Of a stretch of 64,000 bases of DNA, positions 24,087 through 37,158 are shown in pieces. Within the stretch, counting starts at the first letter, position 1. Each line of letters starts with the position of its first letter. Under the pieces are notes generated by a model that was not told the origin of the DNA, did not search any database, and worked only from the letters and a program-made list of their open reading frames with translations. Source of the stretch: Phaseolus vulgaris (lineage: Eukaryota > Streptophyta > Magnoliopsida > Fabales > Fabaceae). The stretch covers positions 827,732 through 891,731 of the forward strand of contig NC_023755.2 in assembly GCF_000499845.2 (NCBI RefSeq), read 5' to 3'. The translations under genes and the position numbers were made by a program.

Positions 24087-26964
24087 AGATATCAATTTAA
24101 AATCTATTTTATAAATTTTTATTAATAATAGAAACTACTTTAAATATCAATAATTTTTTTAGTAATTTAGTCAAATAATAACTAATTATTTTAATTTTTA
24201 AAATTATTTTTTATTTAATAATTTTTTTTCAGTACACTTATTAAAAAGCCAATTTTAACTTCCTTGACATGAACCAGTTCAAAATCCATCTGCTCCTGCT
24301 CCAACTCCTCAAGCTAGTTCAATTTTTTTATCAGTAAAAAATAATATATACATATCCAGATGAGGGATCGTATATATTATAGTACATATAGAAGCTAACC
24401 AGTATAAGATACGTAGATTATATAATTATAACTGTGCTAAAAAATTTAATACCAATTAAAATATTTTTTAAAAAACGAGTTTAGAATCATTATTAATATA
24501 AGTGTTGTTAAAGAAATAGCAGTTTAAAACTATCATTAAGAATTATGATCATAAACGTCAAATACATAAATGTGAAAGCGAATGTTTCATCTTGGATCGT
24601 GATTTGTACTTTATTTCAATCTTACAATTTCTCGACCACTTATAATGATTATTTTAGCATGAACCCTAATTCTCATTGTATGTGTGGTCCATTTTTATGT
24701 CTATCTAACATTCATCCAATCAAATCTCAACACAACTTTTACAAATTATCTTATTTCGTATAACATCATAAACACAAATATTCTAATACTATTTTGAATA
24801 AAATATATATATATATATATATAAAATACATAATTGCATATGCAAATTCAAAATTGAGATGTGTTTTTCGGATATGATCATCGGTAGCACAGGAATGTCT
24901 TTCTGACACTAAGATCTGAAAGCTTTTTTCTCATTCCGGATAACATTTCATAGTATATAAGTAAATACAAACACTATTTCATAAACTGATTATAGTATAT
25001 AAGTAAATACAAACACCATTTCATAAACTGATTTTTATAAAGATGAATTAAGCTTCAAATCCGCTTTTTCATTTCTGAAAAACTATATAACAATGGAGGA
25101 AGTGAATGATATTGATGATGATGAAGACAATCAATTATTCCTTTTTGTTTTTGGTTTTTGTTCATATTTGGAAAACAAGGTTCTTGATTTGATAGTAGGA
25201 GTGAAAATTGTTTTTGGATGTGTTGGAGAAGATAATGTGATGAATTTTGTGGTATTGAGTGAGTTGAAGAAGACACATGCTAGAATACAAACTATTGACA
25301 ATTGACACAATACTATGCAAAATCATAGGATAGAATAAATTGAAAAGGTTAGCTTATTTGAAGGTGGTTCCTGATAATTTTTTTTAAGTAAATCATTTAT
25401 TAAATTATAAACAAATGAATAATTTTTTTAAAGAATAAAAAAATATATATATTAAAAAAAATATTATACATATGTGACTGTTATTTTTGAAAAGATAAAA
25501 TATTTAATTATTTCAAAATCAAAATAATATTCAATTATTTATTTTATTAAAATAATTAATTAATTAATTTTATATTAAAATATTAATAATGTAAATACTG
25601 TACACTTTTTTTTCTTTTGAAAAAAAATACTATTATTTTAATAACTATTCAAATAAAAATATATTATTAATTTTTTTTGTTATTATTAAAATTAATTATA
25701 GTTTTTTTTAATTTTATTGTATGTAATTTTTTAAACTATGTAGATGATTTTTTATTGGAAAAAATGATTTGAATTTTAAAAAAAAAGTAGTTATTTAAAG
25801 GATAAAATTGTAAAAACTTAAATTTGTTATTTTTTTCAAATTCAAATTGTTCGTATTTTAAAATTAAAATTTTCAGTTTAAAATAAATAACTATCAAATT
25901 TATTATATTTTAATATTATAAAGGATAAAATTAGAAAACAAAATGTGTAAAAAAAATCCCTTTTATATATATTGTCATAGATGATATAAATATTTATAAT
26001 TTATCATTAAATTTAATAATAATATTAATATTAATAATAATGATATTAATATCAATAATACTATTATTAATAATATTTTTAAAATAAGAATAATATTAAT
26101 AATAATAATAAAGGTAATAATATTAATATTTAAAATAGTATATTATTAATGATAATAGTATTATTAATAATAACAGTATTAATAATATTAATAATAATAA
26201 CATAGTATAAATAATATTATGATCACGAAATTGTATATGGTTAGTGATTACATCTTCTCCCTCTTCTTCGCCTATGTTCAATTTCCTCTTGTAGTAAAAA
26301 TGATAATATTAACTTTAGTATATTTAATAAAAAAAATTAATAAATATTATTTATTTAGGTACAAATTTCTGTTACTCTTTTAAGAATAAAATTTATTAGT
26401 ACTCAAACAACTATTTAACTTCTATACTGATTAAATATAATAAAAGATTTCTTTCATTTTTTTATCTTCACTTATTTTTTTTTAAAGTAATTATTTTAAA
26501 CATGTCCTAAATTATTACATAATACTTATGTTTTCAAATGCTTTTATTTTCTAATTAACTGGTTTCAACAATAATTAATAATAAATAATGTATTTTATTA
26601 ATGTGGCATTTAAATTTATAATCTAAATTTAAATGTTTCCTTCTTTAAAATTAATACCTATTTTTTTTAAAAGTTGATTATCTTAAAATATATTTTTAGC
26701 CCAATAATAATACAATACTTATATATTTAAACAATTCATTAAAGGTAATATATAATTATTTTTAATTTTAAAACCACAGTATACATTTATTAAATATAGT
26801 ATTTTCTACTTTAATTTTGTGCACAATAAAAATATTATAGGGTTTAACATCCATCTATCTATATATATATACATACGATATCTATACATATGATATCTTC
26901 TCTTGCATACATATTCATATAAGTTTCAAAAGTTAAAAAAAAAAACTCAGACCTTCTTCAAAGA

Positions 26965-27554
26965 ATGAGTATGAAGATCAAAACTTTGATGTGGTTCTTC
27001 CAAATTGTTTGCATTGCTTTTTTCTTAGCTTCAGGTAATAAACTCATATATGTTTTGTTTAGTATGATTTTTAGTTGTAATTTTTGTTTTCCTATTTTTA
27101 TTAGAGATCCTACATCGACTAGAGATTAGAGCATTTCATATTATATAAGTATAATTTCTAACCTATCGTAGAAAAATTTGTTGGGTCATGCAAACCTTAC
27201 CTTAAACCGATTTTATGAGATTGAGTTAGACTTAAAGTTCATTTTTTAATAATTTTCATTAACATTTTGTACTGAATAAAATGAGATATAGAATTAACTA
27301 GGCATGTTAAATATGATTTGATAAAAGTTAAGAAAAAGCTTGATTTGGATAAAATTTGTAATAATATTTATTTTGCAGAAATTTCAGGAGAGTATACACC
27401 AACACCTGCTGGAATGGTTTGCCAAATACCAAAAGTATTAGGAGGAATATGTCCCAACCATGAAAAATGTGTATCTTATTGTAAATTCTTTGGACACAAA
27501 AATGGTGGTTATTGTATTCCTCCTGGTGGTGAAAGGTGTTGTTGCACCAAATGA
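26965..27554 (+). CDS. Defensin-like cysteine-rich secreted peptide (DEFL), intact copy
   Basis: Exon 1 is 26965-27034 and exon 2 27379-27554 (phase-1 intron, GT-AG). They total 246 nt, 81 aa. Residues 1-23 form a signal peptide (MSMKIKTLMWFF then a hydrophobic core). The mature part of about 58 aa has eight cysteines in the order C, C, C-x3-C, C, CCC, ending RCCCTK. The C-x3-C and the clustered last cysteines are the cysteine-stabilised alpha-beta pattern of plant defensin-like proteins, although the terminal CCC differs from the usual C-x-C. The two-exon structure, with exon 1 coding for the signal peptide, is standard for DEFL genes. The role (antimicrobial, signalling or reproductive) is not readable from sequence. 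A TATATATATA run lies about 100 bases upstream and AATAAA at 27630. Intron 1 contains a TRIM LTR. Confidence 0.82.
27101..27253 (+). mobile_element. TRIM LTR in the DEFL intron (unit 1)
   Basis: GAGATCCTACATCGACTAGA to TTAAAGTTCATTTTTTAATA, with an extra about 35 bases in the middle (AACCTATCGTAGAAAAATTT region). The same variant is in the intron of the second DEFL copy, so the insertion predates the duplication. Confidence 0.65.
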
Positions 27555-28324
27555 AGAGTGTTTCTCTTATGTTATTCTTTTATAATAACATTTTTCACTC
27601 TATATATGTAAGCCAACTTTGGAAACATCAATAAACTTTCTTAATTTTTTTTATATATCTATGTTCCAGTACGCTTAATATAGTCTCACATCATTCAGAA
27701 GTCAATATCAATAACAGTTTATCCGACTTGAGGTCGAAAGAATCTCTAATTAAACTTTGATTTTAAGTCTTAAAAACTAGAGTTAGTCATTTTATCTGAG
27801 ATGATTAAATACATAGATTGCTAATATAATGAAACAATTTTTCACATCTTATTTTTACAGTAAGATTATGATTCTTTTATATAATTTAATAAAAACAACA
27901 AATATTTCATTTTAAACAATTTTACTTTCCCAAGCTTTTCAGACTTTTCTTCCTCCTCCTTCTTATGAAAATTTATGTAAGGATGGAGTGTCTAACAAGT
28001 GACTTATTTGTTTGGTCCATCATTCTTAAGAGTCTTTTTGGAAAGAATATGTAGAAAATTACTAAATTAATAATCAATGGTAGAAGAACATAAAAGGTAC
28101 ACATAGTCTAATTAATTTAGAAATACAAGTAAAGGAAAGAAAACAAATATTTTAGTGTAATAATGACACTATTATCTAATAAAATATTAAATCAATAACA
28201 AAATAATAAATAAAATAAACAATTTATCTAAATTCAATAATAAATAATTATTATTTTCAATCAAATATAACTTTGTCAATGTAACTTTTTCAATCAAACT
28301 ACTCTATCAAGATTCCCCAAAACC

Positions 28325-28620
28325 ATAAACGAACCAACTAAAACTAAAACTAAATCGAGTGTAGGCAAACCAAAGGTTCAAGACATCAATCTGAATGTAA
28401 AAAACTAACAGATGGAATTTTAGAGGAGATCCAAGACCAAACCTTCAATTGAACCAAAGAGAAAACCTCTAAATGATCCACTACTCTACCTTTAAAGATG
28501 ACCTTGTTCCTAATATGTCAGATTTCACTAACCATCACAATCCAGACATTCTCCAAGACTAAATTGACATAATTAGGTGCATAATGGAACACCATCCCTT
28601 GATTTAATGGTATATCCCTA
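28325..28620 (-). pseudogene. LINE (non-LTR retrotransposon) reverse-transcriptase tail, decayed
   Basis: Read on the minus strand, two open stretches are separated by stops: WIVMVSEI, then HIRNKVIFKGRVVDHLEVF and LVQLKVWSWISSKIPSVSF, then CLEPLVC. This is the kind of C-terminal tail (zf-RVT and following region) seen in plant LINE ORF2 proteins. Stops interrupt it and no upstream reverse transcriptase is present, so it is a 5'-truncated dead copy. Confidence 0.6.
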
Positions 28621-28866
28621 ATATATCTTTCTTCAAAATATTGATTAAATCCCTTTGCAAGTGTAGTGATTTGAATTATTTGAGATAGCTTTGAGTATAT
28701 GTGGCCTCAAAGAATCCTTGTACACTTTGTTGTTCAATGAATTACTTGGTGGAGAACAACTCTGAAGCAAAGGAGTTATTGGAAGCTTTGTTAGATAGGT
28801 ATCTCACGTTGAAGAATTTCGTGTATAAAGATTTGATTGAAATACTTTACCAGGATGAAAGGTTTA

Positions 28867-28970
28867 TTGAAGATTCCATATCAACTAAAATAAAAATATT
28901 TCATAATATATAAGTTAACGTAAACCTCATCTTATAAGTTAATTTTATAAGATTGAGTTAAACTTAAAGT
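28867..28970 (+). mobile_element. Decayed TRIM LTR
   Basis: TTGAAGATTCCATATCAACT to GAGTTAAACTTAAAGTTTTT. The matching position in unit 1 (about 24940-25075) also holds a TRIM LTR, which marks the left end of the DEFL repeat unit. Confidence 0.5.
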
Positions 28971-29238
28971 TTTTTTTCATTTATGAAAAACCACCTAACT
29001 AAATAAGTGAATGGAAGGAGACATAGTTAACATGTATGACTATATGATGAAGATAATCAATTATTTCTTTTTATTTGTGGTTTCTTTTGATATTTTGGAA
29101 AACAAGGTTCTTAATTTGATAGTAGTTGTGAAAATTGTTATTGATGTGTTGTTCAAAATGTTCAAGGAATAAATTGGAAAGGTTAGCAAAGAACTCCAAA
29201 CCTTTTGGATTGACATTCTTATATAGATTTGGTAGATG

Positions 29239-29613
29239 CACTACAAGAAAATAATGAAATAGAAATCAATTTTAGAAACAAAAAAAATAATTAGTTGCTA
29301 TAATGACTAAATTAGATACCATTTTATAAACTAAAAAAACTTTTGGTTTCTAAATTAGTTTCTATCATTGTTAAATGGTTTCTAAATTGGTATCTAATTA
29401 TTTATCAATGTTTTTGCTACCAAATTTAGAATTTAAATAATTGGTAGTTAAAACTTTGGTAGCTAATTAGATATCAATTTAGAAATTATTTAACAAAAAT
29501 ATAAACTAATTTAGAAACCAAAATTTTTTATAATCTCTAAATGATATTTAATTTAGTCATTATAGCAACTAATTATTTTTTGTCACTAAATTGATTTTTA
29601 TTTTCTTGTAGTG
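29239..29613. mobile_element. CACTA-type MITE in DEFL unit 2
   Basis: Starts CACTACAAGAAAATAATGAA and ends TTTATTTTCTTGTAGTG; 375 bases with palindromic structure. The flanking triplets are ATG and AAG, a poor duplication. Units 1 and 3 lack the element at the matching place (near 25363 and 32690), so it inserted after the units separated. Confidence 0.75.
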
Positions 29614-31628
29614 AAGGTGTTCTGATGAAACTTTGTTAAATAATTCATTTATTAAATTATAACAGGAATGACTAAATTTTTTTTTTAAATATATATATAA
29701 ATATATGTATATATAAATATTTATTAAATACTGTAAACTTTTTTTTTTCTTTTGATAAAAAATTACTATTATTATAATAACTATTGAAATAAAAATATAT
29801 TATTAAATTAATAATTTTTATTAATATAAAAATAAATATTTTTAAAATATTATTGTATGTAATTTTTTATTTTGTAGATGGTTTTTTATTGGAAAGAACT
29901 ATTTGAATTTTTAAAAAAAGTAGTTATTTAAAGTATAAAATGTAAAAAAATTAGATTTGTTATTTTTTTCAAATTCAAATTTTTCTATGTATCTTAAAAT
30001 TCAAAAATTTCAGTTTTAAATAAATAACTGTCAAATTTATTATGTTTTAATATTATAAAGGATAAAATTAGGTGGGAAAATGTGTAAAAGAAATTCTTTG
30101 TATATATCATTATAGATAACAACAAAAATTTATAATAATAGTATTAAATTTAATAATGATAATAATAACGATATTAATAGTAATAATACTATGTTCAGTT
30201 TTCTCTTGTAGTAGAAATGATAATGTTCACTTTAATATATTAAAAGAAGTGATAAATATTATTTATTTAACCTTATTTAGGTACAAATTTCAGTTACTCT
30301 TTTAAGAATAAAATTTACTAGTACTCAAACAAGTATATAACTTGTATACTGATTAAATATAATAAAAGATTGCTTTCATTTTTTTATCTTCATTTATTTT
30401 TTTAAAGGTACTTATTTTAAATATTTCCTAAATTATTAAATAATACTTATGTTTGCAAATGCTTTTATTTTATTATTAATTGGTTTCAACAATAATTAAT
30501 AATATATAATGTATTTTATAAATGTGGCATTTAAATTTATAATCTAAATCTTAATGTTTCCTTCTTTAATAATATATAATAATATTATTATTAAATTAAA
30601 TAATAATATCAATATTAATAATAATGATATTAATAACAATAATACTATTATTAATAATATATTTTTAATAAGAATAATATTAATTATAATAATAATAAAA
30701 GTAATAATATTAATAATAATATTAATATTAATATTAAAAATGGTATATTATTAATGATAATAGTATTATTAAAAATAATAGTATTAATAATATTAATAAT
30801 AATAACATAATAGATCACTAAATTGTCATACAGTTAGTAATTACATTTTCTCCCTTGTTTTTCGCCAATGTTCAATTTCCTCTTGTAGTAAAAATGATAA
30901 TATTAACTTGAATATATTTAATAAAAAAAGTAATTAATATTATTTATTTAATTTTATTTATTTAGGTACAAATTTCTGTTACTCTTTTAAGAAAAAATTT
31001 TATTAGTACTCAAACAACTATTCAACTTATATACTGATTAAGTATAATAAAAGATTCCTTTCATAGTTTTATCTTCATTTATTTTTTTTAAAGTACTTAT
31101 TTAAATATTTCCGAAATTTTTACATAATACTTATGTTTGCAAATGCTTTTATTTTATAATTAATTGGTTTCATCAATAATTAATAATTAGTAATGTATTT
31201 TATTAATATGGTATTTAAATTTATAATCTCATTGATAAAAAAAAACTAAATTTATAATCTAAATGTCTCCTTCTTTAAAATTAATAACTATTTTTTAAAA
31301 AAAGTTGATTATCTTAAAATATATTTTTAGACCAATAATAATAATACAATACTTATATATGTAAGCATTTCTTAAAGGTAATATATAATTGAGTTTAATA
31401 ATATTATTGAGTATGATGAATTTTTAATTTTAAAATCACAGTATACATTTATTAAATATAGTATTTTCTACTTTAAGTTTGTGCACAATAAAAATATTAT
31501 AGGGTTTAACTTTCATCCATCTATCTATATATATACGTACGATATCTATACATACCATATCTTCTCTAGCATACATATCAATATAAGTTTCAAAAGTTAA
31601 AGAAAAAAACTCAGACCTTCTTCAAAGA

Positions 31629-32218
31629 ATGAGTATGAAGATCAAAACTTTGATGTAGTTCTTCCAAATTGTTTGCATTGCTTTTTTCTTGGTTTCAGGT
31701 AATAAACTCATATATGTTTTGTTTAGTATGGTTTTTAGTTGTAATTTTTGTTTTCCTATTTTTATTGGAGATTCCACATCGACTAGAAATTAGAGTATTT
31801 CATATTATATAAGTGTTATTTCGAACCTATCCTAACAAAATTTGCTGGGTCATGCAAACCTCACATTGAACCGGTTTTATAAAGTTGAGTTAGACTTAAA
31901 GTCCATTTCTTAATAATTTTCATTAACACTTTGTACGGAATAAAATGAGATAGAGTATTAACTCGGCTTGTTAAATATGATTTGATAAAAGTTAAGAAAA
32001 AGCTTAATTTGGATATAATTTGTAATAATATTTATTTTGCAGAAATTTCAGGAGAGTATACACCAACACCTGCTGGAATGGTTTGCCAAATACCAAAAGT
32101 ATTAGGAGGAATATGTCCCAACCATGAAAAATGTGTATCTTATTGTAAATTCTTTGGACACACAAATGGTGGTTATTGTATTCCTCCTGGTGGAGAAAGG
32201 TGTTGTTGCACCAAATGA
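31629..32218 (+). pseudogene. Defensin-like peptide gene with stop in the signal peptide
   Basis: Second copy of the DEFL gene, with exon equivalents 31629-31698 and 32043-32218. Exon lengths, splice sites and all eight cysteine codons match the first copy. Codon 10 is TAG at 31656-31658 where the intact copy has TGG, so translation ends inside the signal peptide. No in-frame ATG in exon 1 follows the stop. Exon 2 remains open and nearly identical to the first copy (Lys to Thr after FFGH), which points to a recent loss. It could still be transcribed; a downstream start would give a peptide without a secretion signal. Confidence 0.82.
31764..31914 (+). mobile_element. TRIM LTR in the DEFL intron (unit 2)
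   Basis: Same insertion as at 27101-27253, from TTGGAGATTCCACATCGACT to AAAGTCCATTTCTTAATA, including the same extra middle segment. Confidence 0.65.
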
Positions 32219-35100
32219 AGAGTGTTTCTCTTATGTTATTCTTTTATAATAACATTTTTCACTCTATATATGTAAGCCAACTTTGGAAACATCAATAAAC
32301 TTTCTTAATTCTTTTATATATCTATGTTCCCATACATTTAATATAGTCTGACATCATTCAGAAATCAATATCAATAACAGTTTATCGGATTTTAAGTCGA
32401 AACAATTTCTAATTAAACTTTGATTTTAAGTCTTAATTACAAGAAGATGAAGATGGTTCAATTTGAAATTAATTATAAGAAGACAAAATGCAAATTACTA
32501 GCAATTGAAGAAAATTGTAAAAATTGAGCTGTTATCTAAGTTCAATTCAGAAGACCAAATTCTCAAAATCATAATTTTTAGAAATGAGACACAATGTGAT
32601 GCTAGATTACAAACTATTGAGAGTTATAGGATATAATAAATTGATAAGGTTAGCTTATTGAATTCACATACTAATGGATTTGGTAGAAGGGTGGTTCCTG
32701 ATAATTTTTTTTTAAAAGTAAATAATTTATTAAATTATAAAAAATTTGAGTATTTTGTTTTAGAGAATAATATATATATATATATATATATTAAAAAAAG
32801 ATAAATTATTATATATATATATGTAACCGATATTTTTAAAAAGATAAATTAATTAAGTATTTTAAAATAAAAATAACATTCAATTATTTATTTTATTAAA
32901 CAAATATATAATTTATTTTTATATTAAAAGATGAATAATGTAAATACTGTACACTTTTTTTCTTTTGACAAAAAATTACTATTATTATAATAACTATTGA
33001 AATAAAAATATATTTTTTATTAAAATTTATTATAATTTTTTTTAAAAAAAATTTATTGTATGTATTTTTTTTATTATGTAGATGATCTTTTATTGGAAAG
33101 AATGATTTGAATTTAAAAAAAATAGTTATTCAAAGGATAAAATTGTTAAAAAATAAATTTGTTATTTTTTCAAATTCAAATTGTTCTATGTATTTTAAAA
33201 TTCAAATTTTCAGTTTAAAATAAATAACTGTCAAGTTTATTACATTTTAATATTACAAAGGATAAAATTAGAAAACAAAATGTGTAAAAAAAATCACTTT
33301 TATATATTGTTATAGATAATAAAAATATTATTAAATTTAATAATAATGATATTAATAGCAATAATACTATTATTAATTTTAATAAGAATAATATTAATAA
33401 TAATAATAAAAGTAATAATAATAATAATAATAATATTAAAAATAGTATATTATTAATGATAATAGTATTATTAATAATAATAGTATTAATAATAATAACA
33501 TAATATAAATAATATTATGATCACTAAATTGTCATATGGTTAGTGATTACATCTTCTCCCTTGTTCTTCACTTATGTTCAATTTGCTCTTGTAGTAAAAA
33601 TAATAATATTAACTTTAATATATTGAATAAAAAAATAATAAATATTATTTATGAATTTTTTTATTTAGGTACGAATTTAATACACCATTCAAAAGTCTAT
33701 ATGACAGAATTTAAGGTCGAAACAATCTTTAATTAAATTTTAATTTTAAATTTTAAAGATTAGAGTTAATCATTGTTAAATACATAAATTACTAATATAA
33801 TGAAACAATTTTTCTTATTTTGTTTTCACAATAAGATTATGATTCTTTTATATAATTTAATAAAAACAATAAATATTTTATTTTAAATAATTTTACTTTC
33901 TCAAACTTTTGAGAGACTCTTCTTCCTTCTCTTTATGAATTTATACGAGGGAGGGTGGAGTGTATAACAAGTTATGTTATCTGTTTGGGTTTATCATTCT
34001 TAGAATTATTTTTAGAAAGAATATGTAGAAAAAGATTAAATTAATAATCAATTGTAGAAGAACATAAATACACATACTCTAATTAATTTAAGAATACAAG
34101 TAAAGGAAAGAAAAAAAAAATTAGTGTAATAATGCCTCTATTATCTAATAAAATATTAAATCAAAATCAAAATCAAAAATAAACAATAAAAAATTTATCT
34201 AAATTCAATAATAAATAATTATTATTTTCAATCAAATATAACTTTGTCAATGTAATTAATGTCACTATTATTAAGTTATAATATATGTAAAGTTTTTACT
34301 TTTTATTGATTTTTCATTTATTTAAATTTAACATTCTATAGTCATCCTTCAAATATTTACATTGGGTAACAATTGTCCATATATGTGTTAATACTTGTAA
34401 TGTGCATTTTGCATTCTCCTAAAAATTCACTATAAAAAATAATTACTTGATTTTTAGTAATATATATTTGAATAGTTATATTATTATTAGCTGTATAATG
34501 GCTTATAAATTATATTTCATATTTTTTTATGTTTATTACATTTAAATAAAAAAGAAAACGACTTTCTATTCAAAACTAAAAAGTGCCTATATTTGACTTT
34601 CCCGTTTTCTTTCTTCTCCCCAACTACACCACTTCAATAAATTTAATTTTCTTTTTGTCCCTAATAATCTATATAATCACTACCATTAAAAATGGAGAAA
34701 AATAAATAAAAAATAGAAAAAATTAAAGAACAAGAGGAATATGAGGAACAATAAATAAATAAAATAAGAAAAAAGGAGTAAAAGAATGAAAAAAAGAAAA
34801 AAATATATGTATAGACTTTTTTTTTTATTAACTAACCTGAGAATAAAATTATCCCTTAAAGTAATGTATATAAATAAAGTTAACTTTATTCACTATTTTT
34901 TATCTATAAAAAAACTAATGAGACAAATAAATCACCATTTATATACCAATTTTTTTATTGGAATTTTTAGTTATATAAAATAAATGTTAATTATCGACAG
35001 TATAAAAACTAAAGCACTGATATAATTATAAATATAAAACATATACCTATATTAATAATGTTTTTTATACACTTTAAACCTTAAACTGTGTCTGTAAAGA
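32219..35100. other. Third DEFL repeat unit without a gene, and MEE50 upstream DNA
   Basis: 32590-33670 repeats 25300-26370 (GGTTAGCTTATT..., GGTGGTTCCTGATAATTTTT, the TAATAAT tract). 33670-34260 repeats 27690-28260 (GGTCGAAACAATC..., AATATAATGAAACAATTTTTC). The roughly 1.3 kb that holds the DEFL gene in units 1 and 2 is missing between them. 34300-35100 is single-copy AT-rich DNA upstream of MEE50 with no gene. Confidence 0.65.
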
Positions 35101-35314
35101 GCAGAGGAAAGTAAGTTAAACCCTAACCCAGGCCACTGTTGCAGTTCGTGTTGTGTTCTTCAGGTACCATGTTTCATCAATTACTATTTTTTTCTTTTTC
35201 TTGCAATTTTGTGTCAACTTGAACCAATTAGATTCTGGGGTGGTTGAATTTTTCATCAAAATCAAATTTTCATTCAGAAATTTTACATTTTGATTTTTTT
35301 TTTTCAATCAAGCA

Positions 35315-37158
35315 ATGATTGATACAACGTTTTTGGAGCACCCCATATCAGAGGATACACTTCAGTTACTCTTTCAAGCTTCCAATTCTTCCAACTTGGA
35401 AAAGTCCTTAGAGATTCTCATTCAGAATGCCAAATCCGATTCTGGGCGTTTGGAACTGGCTTCTAAAAGGATTCTCCCTGCAGTTCTTAACATAGTCCAG
35501 TCACTTGCTCAAGCTTCACATCACCATCATCATAATCAAACCTTTTCCCTATGTTTTAAGCTCCTCAGAAACTTGTGTGCTGGAGAGGCTGCAAACCAGG
35601 TCTCATTCATTGAGCTTAATGGCGTAGCAGTTGTTTGGAGTGTTCTGAGATCAGAGGCTGGCTCATTAGGCCCTGATCATAGATTGGTTCGGTGGGGTCT
35701 GCAGGTTCTGGCCAATGTTTCTTTGGGGGGGAAACAACATCAACGTGCTATTTGGGAAGAACTTTATCCTATTGGGTTTGCTTCACTTGCTAGAGTTGGC
35801 ACTAAGGAGATTTGTGACCCATTGTGTATGGTGATTTATACATGTTGTGATGGAAATCCTGAATGGTTTAAAATGTTGTCCAGTGATGATGGCTGGCCTG
35901 TTGTGGCAGAAATAGTGAGAACAACTTCTTCTGGTAAGTTAGTTTATGCTGTCCTGTCATCTGGGGTTGTGAGTGGTTTAAGTTGTAGCACTGATTTTTG
36001 TTTAATTTTTATGATCCTTTTTCAATTGATCATTCCTTTTTTTGCTTATAATTATTTTCATTTATCTGAATAGTCTTTTTGACAAAAACACAATGACGTT
36101 GTATAATCTGTGTTGTTCAGGACTTCATTTTGTTGGACATTGCTTTTGTTGTGGCTGCAACATGTTGCTAGTATACTTCTCTGTTTTTTTCTATGCTGTC
36201 ATGAGTGTCATATGGGGATTGTGATGTTTTTTAGTTGTAAATTTGATCTTTTCCTTATCCATTGATTTCTCCTGAGCCAGCTAGTTTTGATGAGGATTGG
36301 TTGAAGTTGCTCCTTTCAAGAATTTTCCTTGAAGAATCTCAATTGCCTGTGCTGTTTTCCAAATTGCAATCTGTGGATGTTCCAGAGGGTGAAGTTATTG
36401 AGTCAAAAAATGGTCAGTTTTCATTTGAACAAGCATTTCTTCTGCAAATTCTATCAGAAATCTTGAATGAGCGGCTTGGAGATGTTACTGTTTCAGAGGA
36501 TGTTGCGTTGTTTGTTTTTGGAATATTCAAGAAGTCTATTGGGGTTCTTGAACATGCAATGAGAGGGAAGTCTGGTCTTCCTAGTGGCTTTACTGGGGTT
36601 GATGTTCTTGGTTACTCTCTTACCATATTGAGAGACATTTGTGCTCAAGATGGTATGAGAGGCAATACAAAAGATGTTGTTGATGTGCTATTATCATATG
36701 GCCTCATAGAATTTCTTTTGTCTTTGCTTGGTGCCCTTGAACCTCCAGCAATAATCAGGAAAGGGCTCAAACAAATCGAGAATCAAGATAATGCTAGTTG
36801 TTGCTCAAAACCATGCCCTTACAAGGGCTTCAGACGAGACATAGTTGCGCTAATTGGCAATTGTGTTTATAGAAGGAAGCATGCACAAGATGAAATAAGG
36901 GATAGGAATGGAATTCTACTGCTATTGCAGCAGTGTGTGACTGATGAAGACAACCCTTTCCTGAGGGAATGGGGGATTTGGTCTGTGAGGAATATGTTGG
37001 AGGGCAATGATGAAAACCAAAAGTTAGTTGCTGAATTGGAGATTCAAGGATCTGCTGATGTGCCTGAAATTAATGCACTCGGTCTACAAGTGGAAGTTGA
37101 TCAGAGAACTAGACGTCCTAAGCTTGTTAACATCCCCTCCTGTGAAAAATCACTATAG
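35315..37158 (+). CDS. MEE50: Ataxin-10 / MEE50 homologue, copy 1 (armadillo-like)
   Basis: Exon 1 35315-35933, exon 2 36281-37158. They join in phase 1 (G + CT gives Ala, SSASFDEDW) to 1497 nt, 498 aa. The family is the plant homologue of Ataxin-10, known in Arabidopsis as MATERNAL EFFECT EMBRYO ARREST 50. It is an all-helical armadillo-like fold; conserved blocks include LLRNLCAGEAANQ (about residue 90) and the C-terminal Ataxin-10 domain from about residue 390 (FRRDIVALIGNCVYRRK, DNPFLREWGIWSVRNMLEGN). It probably acts as a protein scaffold needed for embryo development; the biochemical role is not known from sequence. A probable 5'UTR intron runs 35164-35312 (CAG|GTACC donor, AATCAAG acceptor), so the native promoter is upstream of about 35100. 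This copy keeps family-consensus residues where copy 2 changes. Confidence 0.9.

Larger units (their letters stand above)
21470..26964. other. Intergenic DNA between reductase C and the DEFL gene
   Basis: About 21545-21900 is an older CACTA-MITE copy, and 21904-22294 an intact one. About 22380-23440 is the inverted copy of 10300-11440. 23500-23790 is single-copy and richer in G+C; its minus strand has a short cysteine-rich reading but no complete gene. 23972-24086 is a TRIM LTR. About 24940-25075 is a decayed TRIM LTR with a local duplication (TATATAAGTAAATACAAACA twice). From there to about 26960 is the first unit of the DEFL direct repeat, including 25980-26220, which is made of TAATAATATTAAT-type triplets. 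Confidence 0.65.
27555..31628. other. Spacer between DEFL units 1 and 2
   Basis: 27690-28260 is 3' flank shared with the third unit (33680-34260). 28325-28620 is a LINE remnant and 28867-28970 a decayed TRIM LTR. From about 28985 onward the sequence repeats 25070-26960 (GGAAAACAAGGTTCTTNATT and following) as unit 2, interrupted by a CACTA MITE at 29239-29613. 30550-30800 is TAATAATATTAAT-type low-complexity DNA matching unit 1. A short reading at 28701-28913 has no recognisable domain. Confidence 0.65.

Noticed and set aside
25055..25305. Overlapping plus- and minus-strand readings in DEFL unit 1
   Set aside because: The matching DNA in unit 2 (about 29010-29160) does not keep either frame, and composition is typical of the surrounding AT-rich repeat.
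36042..36224. Reading between the two MEE50 exons
   Set aside because: It falls in the intron. The phase-1 join from 35933 to 36281 gives a continuous protein, and using the alternative acceptor four bases earlier would create an immediate stop.
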